From Pseudoalteromonas sp. R3 (lineage in GTDB: Bacteria; Pseudomonadota; Gammaproteobacteria; Enterobacterales; Alteromonadaceae): a stretch of 64,000 nucleotides of DNA. Position numbers and translations under genes: made by a program. The stretch covers positions 3,968,001-4,032,000 of the forward strand of contig NZ_CP034835.1 in NCBI RefSeq assembly GCF_004014715.1, read 5' to 3'. Below, piece after piece: positions 1 to 8,880 of the stretch. Position 1 is the stretch's first letter. Each line of letters starts with the position of its first letter. A model generated the notes under the pieces. That model was not told the origin of the DNA. It searched no databases and saw only the letters and a list, made by a program, of their open reading frames with translations.

Positions 1-375
1 AGAAGTTGACTCTAAAACTACAAGGTTACCTTTTTCAAGTACCGGCGCGATAGACTTAGCTGCTGCTTCAATATACCCAAGATCAGGCTCCGGTATAACT
101 GAGCCACCGGCTTTGAAAGGAGTAGGGACAGCTATCAGAAAAGCGTCTGCAGGTTCAGCTGTGGTTGACGCACGGAAATACCCTTGCGTCACGGATGCAT
201 GAACCAAAATATCTAACTCAGGTTCAACAATATGGATCTCACCACGATTAATGGTATCTACCGCCTTCTGGTTGATATCCACTCCGATTACTTTTTTTCT
301 TTTTGATGCGAACATTGCGGCTGTGGGCAACCCAATATAGCCTAATCCGATGACAGAAACAGTTTCAAACGACAT
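1..375 (-). CDS. wecC: UDP-N-acetyl-D-mannosamine dehydrogenase, partial (window edge)
   Basis: Only the first 125 codons lie in the window; the gene runs off the left edge. It starts at an ATG (rc of 373-375) with AGGAG six bases upstream, 13 bp after wecB. The N-terminus is a Rossmann fold: VIGLGYIGLPTA is the dinucleotide-binding loop and VIGVDIN the end of beta-2. A later AVPTPF segment is typical of UDP-glucose/GDP-mannose dehydrogenases. The family oxidises a UDP-hexose to the uronate with two NAD+. Next to a UDP-GlcNAc 2-epimerase the expected substrate is UDP-ManNAc, giving UDP-ManNAcA for a surface polysaccharide. Substrate assignment rests on that neighbour, because the catalytic cysteine region is outside the window. 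Confidence 0.88.
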   Translation of the reverse strand, partial: MSFETVSVIGLGYIGLPTAAMFASKRKKVIGVDINQKAVDTINRGEIHIVEPELDILVHASVTQGYFRASTTAEPADAFLIAVPTPFKAGGSVIPEPDLGYIEAAAKSIAPVLEKGNLVVLESTS

Positions 376-388
376 ACTGGCTCCTAAC

Positions 389-1522
389 TTAGATCTTCTT
401 TAAAGTTGCTAACACATCACAAATTTGCTTGCTCGCTGTGCCATCACCATAAGGGTTATGTGCTAAGCTCATATCTTTGTATGCGTTAGTATCATTGAGT
501 AACTTCGAAACTGCTCCGGTAATTCTATCAAAATCGGTACCTACCAACTCAACAGTGCCAGCTTCAACAGCTTCAGGTCTCTCAGTCGTATCTCTCATCA
601 CCAGAACTGGTTTACCCAGGCTTGGCGCCTCCTCTTGAATTCCTCCTGAATCCGTTAATATCAAATACGCCTCATTCATTAGGTAAACGAAAGGCAAGTA
701 TTCCTGAGGTTCAATCAAGTAAACATTGTCTAGACCATTTAAAGTTCTATTGACTGGTTCCTGTACACTCGGGTTCAAATGCACCGGATAGACGATTTGA
801 ACATCTGGATACTCAGTCGCGATAGCGGCTAGAGCTCTACAAATACTTTCGAAGCCCGAACCAAAGTTCTCACGCCGATGGCCTGTAACAAGAATCAACT
901 TTTTTGTTTTATCTAAAAATGGGAACTTGCCGCCAAGCTCTTCTTGAAGTGAAAGATCCTTTTCGATTTTTCGCTTTACATCTAACAATGTATCAATAAC
1001 TGTATTTCCAGTTACATAGACACAATCTGCTGGATAGTTTTCATCTAAAAGGTTCTTTTTTGATTTGCTAGTAGGAGCAAAGTGCAAACGAGTAAGACAG
1101 CCAGTAAGACGGCGATTCGCTTCTTCAGGCCATGGCGAATAAATATCACCAGTCCGTAAACCCGCCTCAATATGTGCCACCGGGATTTGCTCATAATATG
1201 CAGCTAAACTAGCCGAAAAAGTCGTTGCCGTATCTCCGTGCACAGCAACAATATCAGGACGAAACTCTTTTAAAACAGGTGTAAGTTCAAGGAGAATTCT
1301 AGATGTCAGTTCTGGCAAGGTTTGGCCTGCCTGCATCAAGTTTAAATCAAAATCAGGGGTAATCTGGAATAAACCCAACACTTGATCAAGCATTTCTCTA
1401 TGCTGTGCAGTGACGCATACTTTAGACTCAAACCGAGGATCCTGCTCTAACGAGCTTACAAGAGGAGCCATTTTTATTGCTTCGGGCCGAGTTCCAAAAA
1501 TAGTTAAAATTTTAATTGCCAT
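389..1522 (-). CDS. wecB: UDP-N-acetylglucosamine 2-epimerase (non-hydrolysing)
   Basis: A 377-residue cytoplasmic enzyme of normal family length that interconverts UDP-GlcNAc and UDP-ManNAc. Visible signatures are GTRPEAIK at residues 10-17, HGD at 95-97, HIEAGLRTG at 117-125, VTGHRREN near 213 and [11 protein letters not shown] near 290, which form the nucleotide-sugar site of the GT-B-like fold. It sits 28 bp after wecA and 13 bp before wecC in one minus-strand unit, so its product is probably passed to WecC for ManNAcA synthesis. The start ATG gives the canonical [15 protein letters not shown]-terminus. Confidence 0.95.
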   Translation of the reverse strand: MAIKILTIFGTRPEAIKMAPLVSSLEQDPRFESKVCVTAQHREMLDQVLGLFQITPDFDLNLMQAGQTLPELTSRILLELTPVLKEFRPDIVAVHGDTATTFSASLAAYYEQIPVAHIEAGLRTGDIYSPWPEEANRRLTGCLTRLHFAPTSKSKKNLLDENYPADCVYVTGNTVIDTLLDVKRKIEKDLSLQEELGGKFPFLDKTKKLILVTGHRRENFGSGFESICRALAAIATEYPDVQIVYPVHLNPSVQEPVNRTLNGLDNVYLIEPQEYLPFVYLMNEAYLILTDSGGIQEEAPSLGKPVLVMRDTTERPEAVEAGTVELVGTDFDRITGAVSKLLNDTNAYKDMSLAHNPYGDGTASKQICDVLATLKKI

Positions 1523-1550
1523 AATACCTTGATAAAAAGTCGGTGTTTAT

Positions 1551-2594
1551 TCACTTACGTCTCAGCCAGCTTAATATGCGCCAAACGTGCGCTAGAGCAT
1601 AATTGTAGACTAAAAACATACCTATGAAAATGGAAAACATTATCCACTCAGGTGTATTCCTAAGCTCTAAAAAACCACCTAAAAATGCAATAAATGCAGC
1701 TGCCAGGGAAATTATAATTAAAGCTCTACGTCTGCTATAACCAGCCCTTTCAAATATATGATGTAAGTGATCTCTATCTGCTTTGAAAGGCGAAGTACCT
1801 TTTTTAATTCTCCGATACATTATTGCTACCATATCCATTAATGGAATAGCGATAATATAAAGCGCTGTTACTGGTCTAAAAGACTTAACATCTTGTTCGA
1901 TACCAATCACTAGCAACCAAATTATTGTAAATCCAATCAGCATGCTACCAGCGTCGCCCATGAAAACTTTTTTCATTGATTTGCTAGGCCAGCGAAGGTT
2001 GAACATTAAAAACGCGGCAATTGAAGCAACAAAAAGAATAGCTAATAAAAACCACTCACTGCCTGAAATCCAAAGCAATGTTCCCAAGGCAAGAAAAGAT
2101 ACAAGGCTCAATGCTCCTGCCAACCCATCTATGCCGTCTACCATATTAAAGGCATTAATTGTCCCAATAACACCCAACACAGTAATTACAACACCAAAAT
2201 ATCCAAGCTTAAATTCGAAAAAGCCAAATATAGAACCAAATGAGCTTAAATGATTTCCTGTTCCAAAGATCATAAAAATAGCAATCGCTAGCTGCACTAT
2301 AATTCTAACCCTTACAGAAAGGTCATATTTATCATCCAACACTCCAAGAAAAAGGATAAATGAGGCCGAAATTATATATACACTAAAGTAGACGCTATAT
2401 TCGAAAAACAGCATCGATGACATTAAAACACCAAAATATATTGCAACACCGCCTATCAACGGAATATGGCCATCATGATGCTTTCTTGAGTTAGGGACAT
2501 CAACAAGCCCAGTTCTAATGGCAACTGGCTTAGCAATATAAATCGCCATGACGCAAAATATAAACGACGATATTAAAGGAGCCAGGTATAACAT
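1551..2594 (-). CDS. wecA: Undecaprenyl-phosphate GlcNAc-1-phosphate transferase (WecA/TagO-type)
   Basis: Polytopic inner-membrane enzyme of 347 residues from the PNPT superfamily. It moves GlcNAc-1-P (or a related sugar-1-P) from UDP-sugar to undecaprenyl phosphate and starts lipid-linked glycan synthesis. Family motifs are DDKYD (87-91), NMVDGIDGLAG (150-160), FMGDAGS (211-217) and the WecA-type DRDHLHH (273-279), which separates it from MraY. About eleven hydrophobic segments are visible. It lies between wzz and wecB. It is distinct from the peptidoglycan MraY encoded at 29641-30723. Confidence 0.93.
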   Translation of the reverse strand: MLYLAPLISSFIFCVMAIYIAKPVAIRTGLVDVPNSRKHHDGHIPLIGGVAIYFGVLMSSMLFFEYSVYFSVYIISASFILFLGVLDDKYDLSVRVRIIVQLAIAIFMIFGTGNHLSSFGSIFGFFEFKLGYFGVVITVLGVIGTINAFNMVDGIDGLAGALSLVSFLALGTLLWISGSEWFLLAILFVASIAAFLMFNLRWPSKSMKKVFMGDAGSMLIGFTIIWLLVIGIEQDVKSFRPVTALYIIAIPLMDMVAIMYRRIKKGTSPFKADRDHLHHIFERAGYSRRRALIIISLAAAFIAFLGGFLELRNTPEWIMFSIFIGMFLVYNYALAHVWRILSWLRRK

Positions 2595-2664
2595 TTAACC
2601 TCCATAGCTGACAGCAGAATTGACACAGCTTACTAACCAGACGTCATTAACCAGAGATTGATCA

Positions 2665-3606
2665 CTAGGCAAACTCACTTCTTCCTTTAAAAGCAGAAAC
2701 AGATACAACAGTAAACATTCCTAACAGTAATCCGACAAAAGCCCCTAAAATGCATAACATTGCTCTTTTAGGGCCTTCTTTTTTCTCAGGCATTATCGCA
2801 GGATCGATCGTGGTAAAAACATACTCATCTCGTACCTCGGCAAGCATGATTGTTTTAGTTTCATCTTCCAGTAACTTATATAGGATCGCCCTGAGACTAG
2901 TAATATCATCCGTCTTTAGTTGCTCATTGAGAAAATGAAGGCTTTTCTTTGCTTCATTTACATCTCGCTCTTTCATTGTCATGTTAATTTCAGAAATGAT
3001 TAAATTGACCCATTCCTTTGCTAAGAGCGGCGAGTTGTGTTCAATAGAAATTCGAACCAGTCCAGTTTTCTTAATATACTGAACATCCAACATATCAAGG
3101 AATGCCTCAAATGCCTCTTGCCTGGAAGGCTTAGGAGTGCGCGGTAAGTCAACCTTTCTGACCCACTGTTGATTCTTTACATCGTAAATTTCAGGGTCAT
3201 ATGAAAGCTCTTTCTGGACGGGATCCCATGACTTGGCAGCCATTATGTCGACTAATAAATTATGCTTCTCAATGAACTCACTAATAAACTTGCGAGACTG
3301 TAAAATCTCAATCGCTAGGCTAGTTTTATCTATACCACCACCAGTGCTCAGTTCAATCCCAGCAACAGAAGCTAACCCCCCTAATTGAGAGGCCAGCCCG
3401 CTGTCATCCTGAGAACTCACAGGGGCAAGCAAAGCTTCTGACTTGTATACGTCATGCATTTTAAAAGCTATCACAGCAAATATGCATAAAAACACAAATG
3501 AAAACAGCAAGACGACTACCTTACCTTTCCATATTGAAATACAGATTTCTCTTAAGTCTAACTCTCCAGGCAAATCAGATATTTCAAAGACTTTTTTACT
3601 GGACAC
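2665..3606 (-). CDS. Wzz-type polysaccharide chain-length determinant
   Basis: A 313-residue polysaccharide co-polymerase. An N-terminal Wzz domain (residues about 12-110) begins with a DLREICISIWKGK stretch followed by a transmembrane helix at about 32-50. A long periplasmic alpha-helical region follows, and a second transmembrane helix near 285-305 is preceded by a P-rich segment (DPAIMPEKKEGPKRA) typical of the family. There is no Walker motif, so it is not a Wzc-type tyrosine kinase. It probably sets the modal chain length of the polymer started by WecA and exported via the SLBB protein upstream. Confidence 0.88.
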   Translation of the reverse strand: MSSKKVFEISDLPGELDLREICISIWKGKVVVLLFSFVFLCIFAVIAFKMHDVYKSEALLAPVSSQDDSGLASQLGGLASVAGIELSTGGGIDKTSLAIEILQSRKFISEFIEKHNLLVDIMAAKSWDPVQKELSYDPEIYDVKNQQWVRKVDLPRTPKPSRQEAFEAFLDMLDVQYIKKTGLVRISIEHNSPLLAKEWVNLIISEINMTMKERDVNEAKKSLHFLNEQLKTDDITSLRAILYKLLEDETKTIMLAEVRDEYVFTTIDPAIMPEKKEGPKRAMLCILGAFVGLLLGMFTVVSVSAFKGRSEFA

Positions 3607-3729
3607 TGTTCGTTCTCACTTTAAATACCAATAGTTGTTACCAACCGAATTCGAATTACTCACACTTTTTACAGTTTTAAATTACAAAAATGTTATCTAC
3701 AAAGAGATCTCAAAAGTATGATTATGCCT

Positions 3730-6396
3730 CTATAGTCGAGCTATTGCGGCAACCCCTACACCTAGCTGATAGAATATCTGCGTAGCTGTACTCCAGAGCG
3801 TCAAATTGTCCAAATGCGAAGCATCCATTGGAACAACAATGGTGTCACCTGCCTCAAGCTCTGTGTCATGGTTAACAGCAAACCAAGAGTTTCTGTTGGG
3901 TATAAACACAGCCCCATTAGCTTTAATAACATATATTTTTTCAGCGTCTGCACGATCTCTCAACCCACCACTCAAGGTGATATATTCTTCGATCGATGTG
4001 CCGGACTTGAATAAATGAGAAGAGCTGTAATTCACCTCTCCAATGATTGAAATGGACTCTCGTTTACCTGGGACATAAAGCGCATCACCATCTTGTAAGA
4101 CGAGAGAGTCGACTTGTGAAACGATGTTTGGCAAATCGATGATCAGTCTACCCAGTGCTTTAACATTAGCGAGGTCTTTAAGTAACCGGTTGGCATCACT
4201 GTAGCTAAGTGAAGAGTTAGCTCCAATTGACTTCTGAAAACTCTTAGCTGCAATATCCTTACGCAATTCATCTGAGAGCCTTGCTAATTGCTTACGCTCT
4301 TGTTCCTTTATCGCCTCTCGAGTAAATACTGCGGCTCTGGGTTCTGCATACTCGGTCAATCCGCCAGCACGATTCAGAAGGCTAAACAGTGTCTCTCCCC
4401 GCTTAACAATGTACTCCCCGGGGAATACAACTTCTCCCTTCAGGGTGACGCGATAGCTAACCTGCCAATTTGGCTTCATCAATATATTGAGTACATCGCG
4501 GCTGTGAATTGAGCTCTCTATACCTTCCGAGGTTAAAGGAACTTTGATATGTGCAACTTGCCCATCACCTTGTTCGCGGGAGATTTCTGCAAACTCAGTA
4601 TATGCAGACTCTAGTAAGCCTCCAGCTGCAGAGATTGCGTCGCTCGCACTCATATCGTTTGATATGGGGTATATACCAGGAAAACGAACTTGCCCCAAGA
4701 CTTCGATAATCTGACTCTCTGACGAAGAAGATGACTGATATTCAAGCTGCGCAAGAACAGGCGCGAGTAGAGTCTCCCGACCAAAAACCGTTGGTATATA
4801 GCTTTTTTCTTCGATTTCTTGGTTTTCTGTGTTTTCTTCTTTTTCTGCGTCTTTACTATCTTTGTCTGTCTCTTTTTTGTTATCTGCTGACTTATTCTGG
4901 ATGTCTTGTATATCCTGTTCGAAGGATACCTTGTTCTCAAACTGACGTCGTTTATAAAGATGCCAAAGCTTGACACTCTCCTGCAACTCTTGTTCTTGAG
5001 CTGACATTGCCAGATTTTTCAGTGCGCTTTCTTCTTGTTCCTGTGAGTTGAAACGACTAAAAATGAAAACTTCGTCATTTTTTTGTAATGGAATACTTTT
5101 AGAGTTAAGGGCGTCGGACAGCGAGAACTGTAGCACTTCGATTTTTCCTAACTGCTTACTCTCTCTGACAATGATTGAGTAGCCCAAATCTGCTTGCGGA
5201 AGTAGGTCAGATCTTGGATCTGCTATGTAAGACTTCAACGTAGCACCTTCGAACCATTGGTAGTTGCCTGGTCTGGCAACAGCACCGATCAGAGAGACAG
5301 AATCAACAACTTCATCATTAACAGCCTGAACTTTTATTTCATCGCCTCCTTGCGGAGCATATTGGATCTGGTTTTCACTGAAATTGACTGAGATTACAGA
5401 TTTAACGGCATTATTCAGAACTCTATTGACCTGAACACGCTGTAAGAATGCACCTTCTTTAAAGCCACCAAACATTTGAATTAAAGAACCGGCAGTGTCC
5501 CCTTCTTTTAACTCAAAAATAGCCGGGCGCTTGACCTGGCCCTCAACTTTCACTTGCGGTCCAACAGAAGGGATAAAAACCACATCACCAGATTGTAACG
5601 TTACGTCTCCACTACTATCCCCTTTTAACAGGAGATCGTACAAATCCATAACCGCAATTGTGTTCCCCTGCCTTTTCACCTCGATATTACGTAGAGAGGC
5701 TATTTTGGTAACACCACCACTTGCGAATAGAGCATTAGTCACGCTGGATAAAGGTGAAAGCGTGTAACTGCCTGGGCGATACGCCTCCCCTACGATCAGT
5801 ACTTGGATACTTCTTAACTCTGCCATTGAAACAAATGCACTAAGGCCAATGGCTTCATTTCTAACTTTCTCAGTAATTACTTGCTTTAATTCTGCATAGG
5901 TCAAACCGACTACGCTAACAGGAGTAAACTCAGGTATGCTAAGACGACCTTCACGGTCTACCATAACCATGTGTGTAGCAGATTCTTTTCCGTATAAACT
6001 AATCGTAACCGTATCACCGCTGGCTATAACATAGTCATTGGGCACAAGCTGCAACTCAGTTGGTGCAAAGCTGGTTGGTTCACCAGAGAATAGCTCATAT
6101 CCGAAAGGTTCTAATTCCTCAACTACTGGCTCTAAAGGGTCACGAGGCTCCAGCTCTTCCTCATCAAGCTCTCTTGGAAAAACGCTTGGGCTGCTGGGAT
6201 TTTGCATTTGAGTTGGGTTGGTTGAAGTTCCACCAGAAATGTCAGATAAATTAATTCCGTATTGCTTTGCCAAAGCCTGCTGTTGGCTTTTTGGCAATTT
6301 CTTAAACTGCTCTATCTGTTGCGCGGTAGGTGTAAAAGCGATTGAAACCGCACTAAACACCAGCACAATTGCTGCAAAAATACGTTTAAAAGACAT
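3730..6396 (-). CDS. Polysaccharide export protein with six SLBB domains (Wza-like)
   Basis: A large 888-residue exported protein with a signal peptide (residues 1-25, cleavage after a TPTAQ-like region). A poly-export domain at about 115-195 (DYVIASGDTVTISLYG) is followed by six SLBB-like units, each opening with a [VI]xGEVxxPG-type strand: about 197, 278, 375, 565, 655 and 785. Between units 3 and 4 is a charged low-complexity linker of K, D, E, N and Q. Classical Wza has about 380 residues and fewer SLBB units, and no lipobox cysteine is visible here. The protein therefore belongs to the longer group found in Vibrio and Alteromonadales loci. It is the first gene of the polysaccharide unit in this window and probably forms the periplasmic and outer-membrane export conduit. 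Confidence 0.88.
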   Translation of the reverse strand: MSFKRIFAAIVLVFSAVSIAFTPTAQQIEQFKKLPKSQQQALAKQYGINLSDISGGTSTNPTQMQNPSSPSVFPRELDEEELEPRDPLEPVVEELEPFGYELFSGEPTSFAPTELQLVPNDYVIASGDTVTISLYGKESATHMVMVDREGRLSIPEFTPVSVVGLTYAELKQVITEKVRNEAIGLSAFVSMAELRSIQVLIVGEAYRPGSYTLSPLSSVTNALFASGGVTKIASLRNIEVKRQGNTIAVMDLYDLLLKGDSSGDVTLQSGDVVFIPSVGPQVKVEGQVKRPAIFELKEGDTAGSLIQMFGGFKEGAFLQRVQVNRVLNNAVKSVISVNFSENQIQYAPQGGDEIKVQAVNDEVVDSVSLIGAVARPGNYQWFEGATLKSYIADPRSDLLPQADLGYSIIVRESKQLGKIEVLQFSLSDALNSKSIPLQKNDEVFIFSRFNSQEQEESALKNLAMSAQEQELQESVKLWHLYKRRQFENKVSFEQDIQDIQNKSADNKKETDKDSKDAEKEENTENQEIEEKSYIPTVFGRETLLAPVLAQLEYQSSSSSESQIIEVLGQVRFPGIYPISNDMSASDAISAAGGLLESAYTEFAEISREQGDGQVAHIKVPLTSEGIESSIHSRDVLNILMKPNWQVSYRVTLKGEVVFPGEYIVKRGETLFSLLNRAGGLTEYAEPRAAVFTREAIKEQERKQLARLSDELRKDIAAKSFQKSIGANSSLSYSDANRLLKDLANVKALGRLIIDLPNIVSQVDSLVLQDGDALYVPGKRESISIIGEVNYSSSHLFKSGTSIEEYITLSGGLRDRADAEKIYVIKANGAVFIPNRNSWFAVNHDTELEAGDTIVVPMDASHLDNLTLWSTATQIFYQLGVGVAAIARL

Positions 6397-6462
6397 CCGG
6401 TTTTGTATCCTGTTTCACGATAGACCAAAAAGATTGCGTATTTTACATAAAAGTGCTGCTAT

Positions 6463-6489
6463 AAAAAAAGGGCTGATCGCCCTTTTTTT
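6463..6489 (-). terminator. Rho-independent terminator after the DUF481 gene
   Basis: A GGGC/GCCC stem with a five-base loop is flanked by A7 and T7 tracts, so it can work on both strands. It lies just after the stop codon at 6512 of the minus-strand DUF481 gene and separates that gene from the polysaccharide unit. Confidence 0.75.
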
Positions 6490-6511
6490 GATATATCTTT
6501 AGTTAATTATG

Positions 6512-7312
6512 TTAAAAGCTGTAAACCAAGGTCAAAGAAGTCTCTGTATCCGTGTTTTCTTTACCTTCATCAACTGTTGAGTTATGGGTAATATTGTACG
6601 CCACCTTCATTTGCAAAGAGCCATTGATTTTGGTTAACAATGCGGATTCCGAGGTAGTTTTGGTGTTGGTATCGCCATATTCCACCCCTACAACCTGCGT
6701 GAAGCGCGCATTATCAGATACCTGCCACTCGAAATCGACTTTCGCGACACCAATCACTTCGCTCTCAGTCGTTCCCGCCAATGGGTTACCATTTTTGTCT
6801 AATTCAGTGCTGTCTTCCTGATATTCAAAACGCTTCATACCCGGACCAATTTCAGCATCCAAATACATATTGTCGAGATTCAACAAGCGTAAACCGTAAC
6901 CAACGGATAAAACCGTTTCGCTGCGATATGCACCGAAGTAGTCTGAATCATAAGCACCATAGATAAACAAATGGCTGTGATCTTCATTTAACTTATAATT
7001 CCCCTGCATAGAAACAGAGTATTTTTCGTTGGTACGCTCGCTTACTCGCTCACCATCGTCGTTTTCAATTTCATCTTCTTTGTAAATCCCATCCAGCTTG
7101 TACTCATTGCGCCAGTTTTTAAGGTTATGCTTGGCCTTCAGTGCGCCTTTGAGTGTTGTGGTTTCGGTATTACCACTGGTAACAATGGCCCCAACTTCAC
7201 TGGTGATATCCCAGGTTTTTTGCTCTTTTGGCTTCTTATCAGAAGCTTCTTCTGCAGCTACATTCGAGCTTACAGCTGCCAATACGCACAGAGATAAAAA
7301 TTGTAATTTCAT
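6512..7312 (-). CDS. DUF481 family outer-membrane beta-barrel protein (YdiY-like)
   Basis: A 266-residue protein with a clear signal peptide (residues 1-20, cleaving after SNVAA). The mature part alternates amphipathic strands and ends in an aromatic residue (LTLVYSF), as expected for a BAM-assembled beta-barrel. The opening TSEVGAIVTSGNTETTTLKG matches the DUF481/YdiY pattern. Homologues are described as salt- or acid-induced outer-membrane proteins, with no biochemical role established. It is transcribed alone, with a strong terminator behind it and the mscS gene 23 bp upstream. Confidence 0.85.
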   Translation of the reverse strand: MKLQFLSLCVLAAVSSNVAAEEASDKKPKEQKTWDITSEVGAIVTSGNTETTTLKGALKAKHNLKNWRNEYKLDGIYKEDEIENDDGERVSERTNEKYSVSMQGNYKLNEDHSHLFIYGAYDSDYFGAYRSETVLSVGYGLRLLNLDNMYLDAEIGPGMKRFEYQEDSTELDKNGNPLAGTTESEVIGVAKVDFEWQVSDNARFTQVVGVEYGDTNTKTTSESALLTKINGSLQMKVAYNITHNSTVDEGKENTDTETSLTLVYSF

Positions 7313-7334
7313 TGCCTATAAACCTGTCATTAAT

Positions 7335-8150
7335 TTAGTCTTTGTGAAGGTGAACATCCATCTGCGGGAATGGAATTTCGATATTAGCATCGTCTAATGC
7401 TAATTTTATATTCTCAACAAGGTCAAAGTAAGTGGGCCAGTAGTCTGATGTTGCAACCCAAGGGCGAACAACAAAATTGACACTTGAGTCTGCCATTTCT
7501 AATACAGCAACCGTATATGCTGGCTCTTTCAGGATCCGCGGTTCTTTGTCCAGCACGGATTTTAACACATTTTTTGCCTCACGGAGATCTGCTTCATAGC
7601 TCACACCAATCACTAAATCGATACGGCGTGTTTTTTCACGAGAATAGTTAACGATGGCGCCCGACATAATCGCCGAGTTAGGCATAATAATGACTTTGTT
7701 ATCTGGTGTTCTCAATTCAGTCGAAAAGATTTCGATGCGTTGTACACTGCCCGCTTTTCCTCCGGCCTCGATATAGTCGCCAGACTTAAAGGGACGCAGA
7801 ATAATGATCAGCACCCCTGAGGCGAAATTCGATAAGGAGCCTTGTAAGGCCAGCCCTATTGCCAGACCAGCGGCACCCAGGATAGCCACAAAGGAGGTTG
7901 TTTCTATGCCAACCTGAGACAGTGCCATCAATAGCGTCGCAGCAAACACTATGCTGTAAGCAATATTACCAACAAACGCACCAACCGCCTTATCCACTTT
8001 GCGTTTGCTAAACGCTTTTTCTGTCAGGTTTGCTGCAAGCTTTGCCAGCTTCATACCAATAAAGAATATGACCAGGGCCAGCAGCCCCTGAAAAAGGTGG
8101 TGTATGATAAGAGATGAGTTATCATCGACCCAATGAACAATCGTTTCCAT
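7335..8150 (-). CDS. mscS: Small-conductance mechanosensitive channel (MscS family)
   Basis: The preferred start is the ATG at 8150 (METIVHWVDD), giving 271 residues, close to E. coli MscS. Three N-terminal hydrophobic helices end in the glycine- and alanine-rich pore helix (ILGAAGLAIGLALQGSLSNFASG, about residues 91-113), the family hallmark. The soluble vestibule follows, with PFKSGDYIE and the conserved NSAIMSG motif. The channel opens under membrane tension and releases solutes on hypo-osmotic shock. It precedes the DUF481 gene by 22 bp and may be co-transcribed with it. Confidence 0.93.
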   Translation of the reverse strand: METIVHWVDDNSSLIIHHLFQGLLALVIFFIGMKLAKLAANLTEKAFSKRKVDKAVGAFVGNIAYSIVFAATLLMALSQVGIETTSFVAILGAAGLAIGLALQGSLSNFASGVLIIILRPFKSGDYIEAGGKAGSVQRIEIFSTELRTPDNKVIIMPNSAIMSGAIVNYSREKTRRIDLVIGVSYEADLREAKNVLKSVLDKEPRILKEPAYTVAVLEMADSSVNFVVRPWVATSDYWPTYFDLVENIKLALDDANIEIPFPQMDVHLHKD

Positions 8151-8334
8151 AGTGACTCCTGTAAGCACTTGAGTGAGATAGCGGGGCGATTTTACCCAGC
8201 CAGTATGAATATTAGCTGTACAAGTCGGGGGTTCTCAACGTACTTCTTTAAGATTTTTTAATTTAACCCTTTGCAAAGCCCACGTTTTTATGTATTATGC
8301 GCGCCACACCAGCAAAGGTGTTCTTACCTATTAT

Positions 8335-8411
8335 GGCGGCTGTAGCTCAGTTGGTAGAGCCCCGGATTGTGATTCCGGTTGTCGCGAGTTCAAGCCTCGT
8401 CAGTCGCCCCA
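8335..8411 (+). tRNA. tRNA-His (GTG anticodon)
   Basis: A 77-nt cloverleaf with genomically encoded CCA. It shows the extra G(-1) at 8335 facing discriminator C73, which is diagnostic of tRNA-His. The anticodon stem is CCGGA/TCCGG around TTGTGAT. D and T loops are standard (AGCTCAGTTGGTAGAGC; TTCAAGC). The acceptor has a G4-U69 wobble and the T stem a G49-U65 wobble. It stands alone, with no other tRNA nearby. Confidence 0.97.
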
Positions 8412-8811
8412 CTTTCTCTTATAAACTCAACAATTGTATACCATTAGTTAATTTACTTACATTAATTGTGTTACTTATTCAGAATATGCCGATACAGAGC
8501 TTCTTGGCCAGAGTATTCATACTGATGAAACTACGACCGCAAGATAACGTTTAATACTGTTTTCGGTAAGTACAGCGCCAGCCACTTCAGCAGCCCTTTC
8601 GTATCCAATAGTCAATTTACTAAAATACCCTTAAGCGTTTTTATCTATAAACTTCATAAAGTTACACTTTATCAACTATACCACACTGTACAGCTCACAA
8701 GATGCCGCTTTGGTTACAACCAGGATATTAAGGAGTTTTCTGTATATGTAAGCTGACCTCTAAGTGCGCCTACAACACAAATGAATGGTGTTACTGATAA
8801 AGGAGTGACAT
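8412..8811. other. Gene-free stretch between tRNA-His and nagP
   Basis: AT-rich region of about 400 bases. No reading frame with family features, repeat or RNA fold was recognised apart from the nagP terminator that follows it. Confidence 0.5.
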
Positions 8812-8837
8812 AAAAAATGCCACCTTTCGGTGGCATT
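8812..8837 (-). terminator. Terminator of the nagP-like gene
   Basis: On the minus strand a nine-base-pair stem, AATGCCACC/GGTGGCATT, with a four-base loop is followed by a T run. It sits 44 bases after the stop of the transporter gene. Confidence 0.85.
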
Positions 8838-8880
8838 ACACACGGGATTATTTCTACTTTACAGATAGAAATTCTGTTTG

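Noticed and set aside
4650..4976. Lys/Arg-rich open frame inside the SLBB gene
   Set aside because: It is the shifted-frame reading of the low-complexity charged linker of the export protein.
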